The notes under the pieces were generated by a model. That model saw nothing but the letters and a program-made list of their open reading frames with translations. It ran no database searches and had not been told where the DNA came from. The position numbers were made by a program, and so were the translations under genes. From the NCBI GenBank assembly GCA_947653505.1, contig CANTHI010000001.1:1-29914 (forward strand): 29,914 nt of DNA, given 5' to 3'. This DNA comes from an uncultured Eubacterium sp. GTDB taxonomy: Bacteria > Bacillota_A > Clostridia > Lachnospirales > Lachnospiraceae. This document shows, piece by piece, positions 13,631 to 22,279 of the stretch (position 1 is its first letter; every line of letters begins with the position of its first letter).

Positions 13631-13807
13631 ATGAAAGAAATGGATGAACAGGAACGATATTATATTGCACATGTTGTGGCTACAATGTCAATAGAAGATA
13701 TGACGCCGGACAGCCGGACTCTTGAAAACCTGGAGCAGATTGCTTCAGGAGATAAAACGGCAGATCAGATAATCGCCGAAATTGTAAAGGAGTACAAAAA
13801 TGGATAA
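13631..13807 (+). CDS. Short Fic antitoxin (VbhA-like)
   Basis: This 58-residue protein starts at ATG 13631 after AAAGGAGAAAAATG. It ends in ATGGATAA, an 8-base overlap with the Fic gene. Residues 28-33 read S-R-T-L-E-N, fitting the Fic inhibitory helix motif (S/T)xxxE(G/N) that blocks ATP binding in class I antitoxins. The C-terminal part, L-E-Q-I-A-S-G-D-K-T-A-D-Q-I-I-A-E-I, resembles the VbhA-type repeat (ladme..I.GeIsvdea). The order antitoxin then toxin with overlap is the normal arrangement. The call is made from motif and position. Confidence 0.8.
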   Translation: MKEMDEQERYYIAHVVATMSIEDMTPDSRTLENLEQIASGDKTADQIIAEIVKEYKNG

Positions 13808-14384
13808 AACATACTGCTATCCCGATACTGATACACTGATAAATAGATTGGATATACATAGCTCAAGCCGGTTGGTAGAGGCTGAAACTAGGATTGTATC
13901 AATCCGTCTGTACCAGATTCAGGTGCATTCGGTTCCTGGCAGCTTTGACTTTAATCACCTCTGCAGCATTCATTATCATGCATTCCAAGATATTTATGAC
14001 TGGGCAGGAAAACCGAGAACCGTAGATATTGCAAAGGGAAACAGCCTGTTTTGCCCGGCGTGGAATATATATGGTTATGCAGATGATGTGTTCCGGGATT
14101 TCTATAAAGACTGTATAAATTCAAGCTCCAGCCTGGAACAGTTTGTCAGGATATTTGCTGCACACTATGCCGATTTGAACGCTCTTCATCCGTTTCGTGA
14201 GGGCAATGGACGTTCACAAAGAGAATTTTGCAGGGAGTTGTGTCTGAAGTGCGGGTATTTATTCGACTTGACTCGTACTTGCAGGGATGAAATGCTGCAG
14301 GCAAGCATAAAATCTTTGGAAATAGGTGATAATACGGGGCTTGAGGCTATTTTTAGAAAATGCATCATACCTTTGCGTAATTGA
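13800..14384 (+). CDS. Fic-domain toxin (AMP transferase)
   Basis: This 194-residue Fic protein would transfer AMP (or a related nucleotide) to a target such as a gyrase or topoisomerase subunit, as VbhT-type toxins do. The active-site loop H130-P-F-R-E134-G-N-G-R138-S-Q-R141 is intact, matching HxFx(D/E)GNGRxxR. The upstream D-W-A-G-K-P-R-T-V near 67-75 (the flap region) and R-D-F near 99 are also present. No inhibitory (S/T)xxxEG is seen within the N-terminus, so control by the separate short antitoxin (class I) is likely. Length fits the single-domain class. A terminator follows. Confidence 0.93.
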   Translation: MDKTYCYPDTDTLINRLDIHSSSRLVEAETRIVSIRLYQIQVHSVPGSFDFNHLCSIHYHAFQDIYDWAGKPRTVDIAKGNSLFCPAWNIYGYADDVFRDFYKDCINSSSSLEQFVRIFAAHYADLNALHPFREGNGRSQREFCRELCLKCGYLFDLTRTCRDEMLQASIKSLEIGDNTGLEAIFRKCIIPLRN

Positions 14385-14423
14385 TTTCAAATCATTTGTA
14401 TTAGTAATAGAAATCTTTCTATA

Positions 14424-14461
14424 AAAATAAGCTGCTCATACTATATGGGCGGCTTATTTTT
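14424..14461 (+). terminator. Terminator after the Fic module
   Basis: AAATAAGCTGCTC and GGGCGGCTTATTT pair with a few mismatches around ATACTATAT, then a T run. Confidence 0.75.
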
Positions 14462-14462
14462 C

Positions 14463-14490
14463 TTCTGCCTGCAGGCAGAAGCGGGTGCAT
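14463..14490 (+). promoter_or_regulatory. Hairpin-GGGTG leader element, copy 3
   Basis: The perfect palindrome TTCTGCCTGCAGGCAGAA (14463-14480) is followed at once by GCGGGTGCAT. It lies 48 bases before the methyltransferase-helicase start. Confidence 0.65.
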
Positions 14491-14538
14491 TAGTAATAAA
14501 ATTACGTATACATACACCCGAAAGGAGGGCTATCTATT

Positions 14539-17500
14539 TTGACAACAAAATTAGAAAAATATATACAGATGGCGGGCAATACAGCAGCAGAGGTGACAAA
14601 GAACGCAAAGAATTGGACGGGATTCCTGGCTACTGCAGCAAACCTTTACAGATATTCATTTCCGGATCAGCTGCTGATCCATGCGCAGCGCTCAAATGTA
14701 AAGGCATGTGCTGATTTTGACGTATGGACAAAAAGAATGAAATACTATGTGCGTGGCGGATCTAAGGGCATTGCCCTGGTAAATATGAAAAATGGACATC
14801 CAAGCCTGCGTTATGTCTTTGATATAAAGGATACCGGCAGGAAAAAAGATTCCCAGAACCTATACTTATGGAAATACAAAGAAGAATATCAGGATATGCT
14901 CACAAAAGCACTTACGGATTGTTTTGGCATTGCCTGCAGCGACGGGCTTGTAGTTCAGCTTTGCCATATCGCCACCCATCTCGCAAAAGATTACTGGAAA
15001 AACTATCATCAGGACATTATTTGTGAAATTGAAGGGAGTATGCTGGAAGGTTTGGATGAACAAAGCTTACGCAGCCGGTTTTGCAAAGCTGCGGCTTTCA
15101 GTATTACATACATTCTTTTGCTACGATGCGGTTTTAATCCAAACAATTATCTATCTCCGGATGTATTTCAGGGAATATCTGATTTTAATACACAGCGTAT
15201 TACAAAAATGCTTGGCCATGTGGTCAGCGAGGCCAGTGGGAATGTGCTGCACCAGCTCGCTATTTTCATATTTGATTACGAGCGCCAGAAACAAGCTGCT
15301 GCACCACATAGCAATAAGCCTGTACAACAGGACAGTAATAAAAGTTCGAAAGAAGAAAACAAAAAGAAACCATCTTCATTTGTCATTACTGTAGATTCTG
15401 CGGAAAAGAAACAGGCTCCGCAGCCATCAATCAAAGACATATATGAGCAGTATAAGCCGATCGTAAAGGATTTCCTCTTAAAAGACAGAGCATACCTGAA
15501 TGCCTGCAAAAATTCTGATAAAGAGAATGCTTTTATGGAAGGATTGGAAGCTGTGAAACGTGCAGCACTTTCGATTAAAGACCTTGAATTTATGAAGATT
15601 TTCTATGATCTGGCTGAGTTCCATAACCGTATGCAGCAGGAGATACTTGCGGAAACGTATCCGGAACTTTCAAAAGTACAGGAAAAACATCAGGAAAAAG
15701 AAGAACCGGCATCTGTTTCTGCAAAGCCTGATTCAGAAGAAAACGCTGCAGAAGAACCGGAAGCTGTAGTTACAGAATCAGAAAAAAGTCCTGAATCTGA
15801 ACCGGAATCTCCTGATACAGGGACAGATTTCAAAGATAGTCCCGCCGCTGAACCGGAACAAGACACGCCGGATGCACAGCCAGCATCTAATCCGGATGCA
15901 GCATCTCCGCCGCAGCCAGCAATCGTTATAGATGAATCAGAAGTTGAGGAATTGCCACCGGCTTGTGCAACATCAAACTATCGTATCACTGACGACCATC
16001 TGGGAGAAGGAGGGCCAAAAGACAAGTACACTTTTAACATGTATGCGATAGTCATGTTGAAAAATGTGGAATCTGAAAAACGTGCTGCTACACCAGGAGA
16101 GCAGGAAGTTCTTGCGCATTACGCAGGATGGGGAGGCATTCCGGATGTATTTGACGCAGAAAAATCTGAATGGTCAAAAGAATATCAAGAACTCCAGTCA
16201 TATCTCACACCGGAGGAATATGCTTCTGCAAGATCATCGGTCTTAAATGCCCATTACACCAGCCCTGTGATTATCAGAGCAATCTATGCGGTTATCAGTA
16301 ACATGGGCTTTAAATCCGGAAATATCCTGGAGCCTGCCTGCGGCATAGGAAACTTTTTCGGATGTTTGCCAGACAGCATGAGCAAATCAAAGTTATACGG
16401 CGTGGAGCTGGACAGCATTTCAGGGCGCATCTCCAGACAACTGTATCAAAAAGCAAAAATCAGTGTGTGCGGATTTGAAAATACTGATTTTCCAGTCAAT
16501 TTCTTTGACGTTGCGATTGGCAATGTGCCTTTTGGTCAGTATAAGGTCAACGACCCGTCGTATAACCGATTCAATTTTGTAATTCATAATTATTTCTTTG
16601 CAAAATCTCTGGAGCTGGTACGTCCTGGCGGCATCCTGGCATTTATCACAAGCCGGTACACGTTTGATGCTCAAAATACAGATGTGCGCAGCTATCTGGC
16701 GGAGAGGGCCGATCTCTTGGGAGCTGTAAGACTTCCAAGAAATGCATTTCGTGCTAACGCTAATACAGACGTTGTATCAGACATTATATTCCTGCAAAAA
16801 CGCGATACGCCAGCTCTGGAGATGCCTGAATGGGTGCAGACAGAAAAAAATGCAGACGGTTTTCCTGTAAACAGATATTTTATAGCACATTCTGAAATGG
16901 TACTTGGTACGCCTGCTTCAAGAAGCACACAGTATGGTTCGGAATACACGGTGCTACCAATTCCTGATGCAGATCTTGGTGAGCAGCTTCGCGAGGCTGT
17001 ATCACATATTCACGGAAAATATAAGGCTGCTGTACATGAAGAAAATGAGGGTAACAACGAAACAGACATAATTCCAGCTGATCCGGATGTGAAAAACTAT
17101 TCATTTACAATGGCAAACGGAAACGTGTACTACCGTGAAAATTCAGTCATGAAAAAGATGGATCTAAGTGCAACAGCCAAATCCCGCGTCGTCGGTATGA
17201 TTGTACTGCGTGACTGTGTGCATCAGTTAATCAGCCTACAAATGGACGAACACGTATCAGATGATGAAATCAAAGCAAAACAGGACGCATTAAACCGCCT
17301 GTACGATGCATATACACGCAAAAACGGCCTGATTAACGACAGGGCGAACAGGCTTGCATTTGACAAAGATTCGTCATATTACTTGTTATGTTCCCTTGAA
17401 ATCCTGGATGAAAATGGCAAGCTGGAGCGCAAGGCAGATATGTTTACACGGCGAACAATAAAACAGCACAAATCAATCACCCACGTTGATACAGCATCCG

Positions 17501-20500
17501 AAGCTCTTGTCGTATCCATCGGCGAACGTGCCTGTGTAGATCTGGATTATATGTCAAAGCTTACCGGGAAGACCGAAGCAGAGATAACAAAAGAACTATA
17601 TGGAGTCATTTACAAAGATCCATTCAAAATTACCTGGCAGACAGCAGACGAATACTTATCTGGAAATGTCAGGAAGAAGCTCCGCCAGGCAAAAGCAGCT
17701 GCAGAACAAGACCCGACATATCAGATCAATGTCGAAGCACTTGAAAAAGCACAGCCGAAAGACCTTGACGCATCGGAGATCGAAGTGCGAATTGGTGCGA
17801 CTTGGATTGATAAGTCTTATATTCAACAGTTCATGACCGAAATTCTTAAAACTCCTGTTAATCTGCGTAATAAAGTTAAAGTCAACTATTCATCAGCAAC
17901 TGCACAGTGGTTTATCAGTAATAAAAACGCTATCAATTACAACGATGTAGCGGCCTATACCACGTATGGAACAGACAGGGCCAATGCTTACCGGATTCTG
18001 GAGGAATCGCTTAATTTGCGCGATATTCGCATTTACGACACAATCGAAGACGAAAACGGTAAAGAAAAACGCATCTTGAATGCAAAACAGACCACGCTTG
18101 CATCGCAAAAGCAGCAGGCATTACGGGATGCATTTCGCGATTGGATATTTCAAGATCCGGAACGCCGTCGGACATTGGTAAAGCAATATAACGAGTTAAT
18201 GAACAGCACCAGACCGCGTGAATACGATGGCAGTCATATAGTATTTGATGGCATCAATCCTTCAATCACTCTGCAACCGCACCAGGTTAATGCCATTGCA
18301 CACATCCTATACGGTGGCAACACGCTTCTTGCTCATGAAGTTGGGGCCGGAAAGACGTTCGAAATGGTTGCAGCCGTCATGGAGGCAAAGCGCCTTGGCT
18401 TATGCCATAAGTCGATATTTGTTGTACCCAACCACTTAACGGAGCAGACTGCAGCCGAGTTTTTACGCTTATATCCTGCTGCTAATATCTTAGTTACGAC
18501 CAAAAAAGATTTTGAAACTGCCAATCGTAAGAAATTTTGCGCCCGTATCGCGACCAGCGATATAGATGCAGTTATCATCGGTCACTCGCAATTCGAGAAA
18601 ATCCCACTCAGCCGGGAACGTCAGGAAAGACTGATCGAAGAGCAGATAGATGAAATCACAGACGGTATCCGGGAAGTGAAAGCCAGCGGAGGCGAACGAT
18701 TTACAGTCAAACAGCTTGAGATAACGAAGAAAAACCTGGAGACACGTCTGGAGAAGTTGCAGGGTAATTATCGCAAGGACGATGTTGTGACGTTCGAGGA
18801 GCTTGGAATTGACATGATGTTTGTTGACGAAAGCGATATGTACAAAAATCTGTTTTTATATACCAAAATGCGCAATGTTGCAGGTCTTTCTACAGCAGAT
18901 GCTCAAAAATCAAGTGATATGTTTGCAAAGTGCAGATACATGGACGAAATCACAGGCGGACGCGGTGTTGTATTCGCAACGGGCACACCGATCAGCAACA
19001 GCATGACGGAAATGTACAGCATCCAGCGTTATCTCCAGTTTGATAAATTACAGTCTATGGGAATGGCACATTTTGATTGCTGGGCATCCCGGTTCGGTGA
19101 GACAGTTACGGCACTGGAATTGGCTCCAGAAGGAACCGGATACCGGGCACGGACGCGCTTTGCAAAATTCTTTAATCTTCCAGAATTGATGCAAATGTTC
19201 CGCGAAATTGCTGATATTAAAACATCGGATCAGCTCAATTTGCCTGTACCAGAAGTGGAATACCACACTGTCGTATCACAGCCTACAGAACACCAAAAAG
19301 AGATGGTCAAAGAGCTTTCCAAGCGTGCAGAAAAAGTACACAAAGGTATCGACTCCAGTATCGATAATATGCTTAAAATCACATCGGATGGCAGAAAACT
19401 TGGCTTAGATCAACGCATCATCAATCCAATGCTGCCGGACGAGCCTGGAACCAAAGTTAATATGTGCGTAGCTAACGTCTTGCAGCAATGGCGGGACGGT
19501 GATGTAGACAGACTTACACAATTAATCTTTTGCGATATTTCGACACCAACCGGAAAGCAGGCCAATCCTGATACTAATTCCCGGTTTACAAATATCTATG
19601 AAGACATTAAAACAAAGCTAATCGCTGGTGGCATGGTTCCAGAGCAGATTGTGTTTATACATAGTGCAAAGAGTGATGTTCAGAAAAAAGAACTTTTCGC
19701 CAAAGTGCGCAGCGGACAGGTGCGTGTCCTGATCGGTTCTACACAAAAGATGGGTGCAGGCACAAATATTCAAGACCGGTTGATTGCATTACATGATTTA
19801 GATTGCCCGTGGCGCCCAAGAGATCTGATTCAACGTGCTGGCAGAATCGTAAGGAGAGGTAATGAAAATCCGAAAGTGCATATTTACCGGTACGTAACAG
19901 AAAACACATTTGATGCGTACCTTTGGCAAACCGTTGAGAACAAACAGAAGTTTATCTCTCAAATCATGACAAGTAAATCCCCAGTACGCTCATGCGAAGA
20001 CGTAGACGAAACGGTGCTGTCATTTGCTGAAATCAAAGCTTTATGCGCTGGAGACCCAAGAATTAAGGAGCGCATGGATCTTGAGCTGGAAGTATCACGC
20101 CTGCGGATCATGAAAGCTGATCATCAGAGCAAATTATATCGCATGGAAGATGATGTGATGAAGCATTATCCAGAACAAATCAAAGAGGCACAAGGCTTTA
20201 TTACAGGAATGGAAACCGACATTCAGACCTTAAAGCAGAATGTGCGCCCGGATGGAGAATTTGCAGGCATGATTGTCAATGGAATGACTTATACGGACAA
20301 AGAAAAGGCCGGAACAGCTTTGATTGACGCTTGCAAAGATGTAGCTAGTCTGGAACCGGTTGAACTTGGCAGTTACCTGGGATTTTCGTTGTCTGTGAAA
20401 TTCAGCGGATTCGTACATAAAATCATCATCAAAGGCGCTGTATCTTATCAGGTTGATCTTGGCGGTGATATTTTTGGCAATATTACCAGAATTAATAACG

Positions 20501-20697
20501 CACTTGGCAAGATAGATGCTCAGCTTGCAGCTTACAAAGCGAAACACGATAATCTGCAGCAGCAGATGGACGCAGCCAAAGTTGAAATCAATAAGCCATT
20601 CCTGTACGAAGACGAGTTAGCACAGAAATCAGCACGCCTTGCAGAGCTTGACGCACAGCTAAACATCGGCGCACCAGATCCACAGACTGCAGCGTAG
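14539..20697 (+). CDS. Giant N6-adenine methyltransferase-SNF2 helicase protein
   Basis: The 2052-residue product starts at TTG 14539 after AAAGGAGGG. Order: an N-terminal domain (1-110) with R-Y-S-F-P-D-Q-L-L-I-H-A-Q and G-S-K-G-I-A-L; an acidic Pro/Glu-rich linker (about 270-475); a DNA methyltransferase with motif I LEPACGIGNFF (about 597-607) and catalytic N662-V-P-F-G (N-P-P-F type); and an SF2/SNF2 ATPase. The ATPase has Walker A V-G-A-G-K-T (1268-1273), V-D-E-S-D (1429-1433), G-T-P-I-S-N-S and motif VI Q1765-R-A-G-R-I-V-R-R-G. A coiled-coil region follows it. Such proteins are widespread in clostridial plasmids and conjugative elements and may protect incoming DNA. No nuclease motif was seen. 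PcfK and PcfJ lie downstream. Confidence 0.92.
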   Translation: MTTKLEKYIQMAGNTAAEVTKNAKNWTGFLATAANLYRYSFPDQLLIHAQRSNVKACADFDVWTKRMKYYVRGGSKGIALVNMKNGHPSLRYVFDIKDTGRKKDSQNLYLWKYKEEYQDMLTKALTDCFGIACSDGLVVQLCHIATHLAKDYWKNYHQDIICEIEGSMLEGLDEQSLRSRFCKAAAFSITYILLLRCGFNPNNYLSPDVFQGISDFNTQRITKMLGHVVSEASGNVLHQLAIFIFDYERQKQAAAPHSNKPVQQDSNKSSKEENKKKPSSFVITVDSAEKKQAPQPSIKDIYEQYKPIVKDFLLKDRAYLNACKNSDKENAFMEGLEAVKRAALSIKDLEFMKIFYDLAEFHNRMQQEILAETYPELSKVQEKHQEKEEPASVSAKPDSEENAAEEPEAVVTESEKSPESEPESPDTGTDFKDSPAAEPEQDTPDAQPASNPDAASPPQPAIVIDESEVEELPPACATSNYRITDDHLGEGGPKDKYTFNMYAIVMLKNVESEKRAATPGEQEVLAHYAGWGGIPDVFDAEKSEWSKEYQELQSYLTPEEYASARSSVLNAHYTSPVIIRAIYAVISNMGFKSGNILEPACGIGNFFGCLPDSMSKSKLYGVELDSISGRISRQLYQKAKISVCGFENTDFPVNFFDVAIGNVPFGQYKVNDPSYNRFNFVIHNYFFAKSLELVRPGGILAFITSRYTFDAQNTDVRSYLAERADLLGAVRLPRNAFRANANTDVVSDIIFLQKRDTPALEMPEWVQTEKNADGFPVNRYFIAHSEMVLGTPASRSTQYGSEYTVLPIPDADLGEQLREAVSHIHGKYKAAVHEENEGNNETDIIPADPDVKNYSFTMANGNVYYRENSVMKKMDLSATAKSRVVGMIVLRDCVHQLISLQMDEHVSDDEIKAKQDALNRLYDAYTRKNGLINDRANRLAFDKDSSYYLLCSLEILDENGKLERKADMFTRRTIKQHKSITHVDTASEALVVSIGERACVDLDYMSKLTGKTEAEITKELYGVIYKDPFKITWQTADEYLSGNVRKKLRQAKAAAEQDPTYQINVEALEKAQPKDLDASEIEVRIGATWIDKSYIQQFMTEILKTPVNLRNKVKVNYSSATAQWFISNKNAINYNDVAAYTTYGTDRANAYRILEESLNLRDIRIYDTIEDENGKEKRILNAKQTTLASQKQQALRDAFRDWIFQDPERRRTLVKQYNELMNSTRPREYDGSHIVFDGINPSITLQPHQVNAIAHILYGGNTLLAHEVGAGKTFEMVAAVMEAKRLGLCHKSIFVVPNHLTEQTAAEFLRLYPAANILVTTKKDFETANRKKFCARIATSDIDAVIIGHSQFEKIPLSRERQERLIEEQIDEITDGIREVKASGGERFTVKQLEITKKNLETRLEKLQGNYRKDDVVTFEELGIDMMFVDESDMYKNLFLYTKMRNVAGLSTADAQKSSDMFAKCRYMDEITGGRGVVFATGTPISNSMTEMYSIQRYLQFDKLQSMGMAHFDCWASRFGETVTALELAPEGTGYRARTRFAKFFNLPELMQMFREIADIKTSDQLNLPVPEVEYHTVVSQPTEHQKEMVKELSKRAEKVHKGIDSSIDNMLKITSDGRKLGLDQRIINPMLPDEPGTKVNMCVANVLQQWRDGDVDRLTQLIFCDISTPTGKQANPDTNSRFTNIYEDIKTKLIAGGMVPEQIVFIHSAKSDVQKKELFAKVRSGQVRVLIGSTQKMGAGTNIQDRLIALHDLDCPWRPRDLIQRAGRIVRRGNENPKVHIYRYVTENTFDAYLWQTVENKQKFISQIMTSKSPVRSCEDVDETVLSFAEIKALCAGDPRIKERMDLELEVSRLRIMKADHQSKLYRMEDDVMKHYPEQIKEAQGFITGMETDIQTLKQNVRPDGEFAGMIVNGMTYTDKEKAGTALIDACKDVASLEPVELGSYLGFSLSVKFSGFVHKIIIKGAVSYQVDLGGDIFGNITRINNALGKIDAQLAAYKAKHDNLQQQMDAAKVEINKPFLYEDELAQKSARLAELDAQLNIGAPDPQTAA

Positions 20698-20710
20698 CAC
20701 CAAACTAAAA

Positions 20711-20732
20711 GGCCCCTACGGGGGCCGGGTGC
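20711..20732 (+). promoter_or_regulatory. Hairpin-GGGTG leader element, copy 4
   Basis: GGCCCC-TACG-GGGGCC, then GGGTGC. It falls 14 bases after the giant gene's stop and 64 bases before the next start. It is not followed by T, so it is not a plain terminator. Confidence 0.6.
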
Positions 20733-20794
20733 TTATGCGAAACATAATTATCTGGCTGATAGTCAGTATTTTACATAAAATGGGGAGGTTTACG

Positions 20795-21097
20795 ATGGAA
20801 AGAAAATTAAAAATCTTGAAAGCTGTCTTATTGCTGCGCAGATTTAACAGATACCAGACAAAGGAAGAACAGATTGCAGAAGTCGAAAAATACGAAATAG
20901 ACCTTGATGAGTGGATTGAATACTTAAAAAAGCCGGAACCTGAAACTGATTTTGAAGAAGATCTTGAGCAGGAAATCAAATATCTTGAAGAAGATCTTGA
21001 GCGAGAACAACAATATACGCCATCCTGTACGGCACATGATTATTCCCCATCAAATCCCTGGGATGCTCCGGGCATGTGTATCAGCGATTTTATTTAA
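20795..21097 (+). CDS. Small acidic protein between helicase and PcfK
   Basis: The 100-residue product starts at ATG 20795, seven bases after GGGGAGG; a longer frame from 20729 lacks a site. A basic N-terminal helix (E-R-K-L-K-I-L-K-A-V-L-L-L-R-R-F) is followed by a very acidic helical repeat (residues about 50-70, E-E-D-L-E-Q-E-I-K-Y-L-E-E-D-L-E). The tail is Pro-rich. No family is recognised; position suggests a PcfK/PcfJ-linked accessory. Confidence 0.7.
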   Translation: MERKLKILKAVLLLRRFNRYQTKEEQIAEVEKYEIDLDEWIEYLKKPEPETDFEEDLEQEIKYLEEDLEREQQYTPSCTAHDYSPSNPWDAPGMCISDFI

Positions 21098-21131
21098 TCT
21101 GTAAAAACACCATTTTAGAGGAGGTCATTGT

Positions 21132-22238
21132 ATGAGTTATTCTGAAATCAGCGGGATTGAGCTGTTTCAAACCCCGTTTAGCCATCATGTTTCAAGACAA
21201 CCTATGACATCTGGCAATCCCAATACCGCAAATCAGCCTGAAGCACAGGATAAATCCCCGCAGCAATCTGTACGCCGGACAGCAATACAGCAGCCTGTGT
21301 CACAAAAAACATCGGAAAATGCTGTAAAACCTGCTTCTGCACATACAGTAAAAAAGCCTGATATTACGCCTAAAAAAGCTGTTGAAAACGGATGTGCTAA
21401 GCCGGAATCCGGAACAAAAGTATATGGCCAGGAACAGGATGAAAAAACACAGGCAGATGTATCGGAAAAACAGCCGTCTACGGAAACTGCTCAGAAAGCA
21501 CAGGCCGTAACAGAAATGACAAAATCACCAGATTGTACAGACCAGCCGGAAACGCAGAAAAAAGAGCTTGTACTGGATATGTCCTCTAGTTCCGGGGCTG
21601 TCAGTAATAATAAAGCCAAAATCACAGACGATACGGAGAAGCGTAAAGCCCACGAAGCTGCTGAAACTAAAAGAAAAAAGGAATGGGATGCCAGGCAGCT
21701 TGAAAAGAAGCAGGCAGAAGCCGAAGCATTAAAGAAGCTCCAGGATATGAGCGATGATGATGTAATATCCGCATCTACAAAACGAATCAGTACAGATGTG
21801 GAGCGGATTACGCGCCGAAATCTTAAAGAATGTGTTGCTGAACACGTTCAGGATTTATGCCGCAAAGACCCTGCATTTGCGCGTCTTACCATGCATCCGC
21901 GTAAAAGCATGGCACATTGCTTTCGATACATAAACCGTAAAGCTAAAGAATTTATTCTACAAGAAATGGAAGAAAACGGCATACCAAAAGACAGCAACGG
22001 ATATGGCAGCGATGTTCCAGATGGTCTTTGTTACCAATGGTCAGAAGACTACTTTCATGATGCGGATGCACCGGAAGACACAGAAAAAGAAGAAAAATTC
22101 GTACCGAAACCATATACAGGAGCAGCAGCAAAACCTAAAAAGGCAGCGTCCAAATCTAAAAAGGCAGCGAAGCCAGATGAAAAAAGCGGTGAAGCAGAGA
22201 AAACAGCCAGCAGCTTTGAACAGATGAGCCTTTTTTAG
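21132..22238 (+). CDS. pcfK: PcfK-like protein with C-terminal clamp-binding motif
   Basis: This 368-residue protein starts after AGAGGAGG. The first 200 residues are low-complexity Gln/Lys/Pro/Ala-rich. Residues about 205-285 (D-V-I-S-A-S-T-K-R-I ... C-R-K-D-P-A-F-A-R-L, H-C-F-R-Y-I-N-R-K-A-K-E) match the PcfK-like domain known from the pCF10 conjugative plasmid. A lysine/alanine-rich tail follows. The last residues, F-E-Q-M-S-L-F, end in Q-M-S-L-F, a close match to the sliding-clamp-binding pentapeptide Q-L-S/D-L-F. This would tether the protein to replication forks. PcfK and PcfJ are normally adjacent, as here. Confidence 0.85.
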   Translation: MSYSEISGIELFQTPFSHHVSRQPMTSGNPNTANQPEAQDKSPQQSVRRTAIQQPVSQKTSENAVKPASAHTVKKPDITPKKAVENGCAKPESGTKVYGQEQDEKTQADVSEKQPSTETAQKAQAVTEMTKSPDCTDQPETQKKELVLDMSSSSGAVSNNKAKITDDTEKRKAHEAAETKRKKEWDARQLEKKQAEAEALKKLQDMSDDDVISASTKRISTDVERITRRNLKECVAEHVQDLCRKDPAFARLTMHPRKSMAHCFRYINRKAKEFILQEMEENGIPKDSNGYGSDVPDGLCYQWSEDYFHDADAPEDTEKEEKFVPKPYTGAAAKPKKAASKSKKAAKPDEKSGEAEKTASSFEQMSLF

Positions 22239-22279
22239 CTGTTGAAATATTCAGGAAATAAAAACAGGGGGTGCATTAC

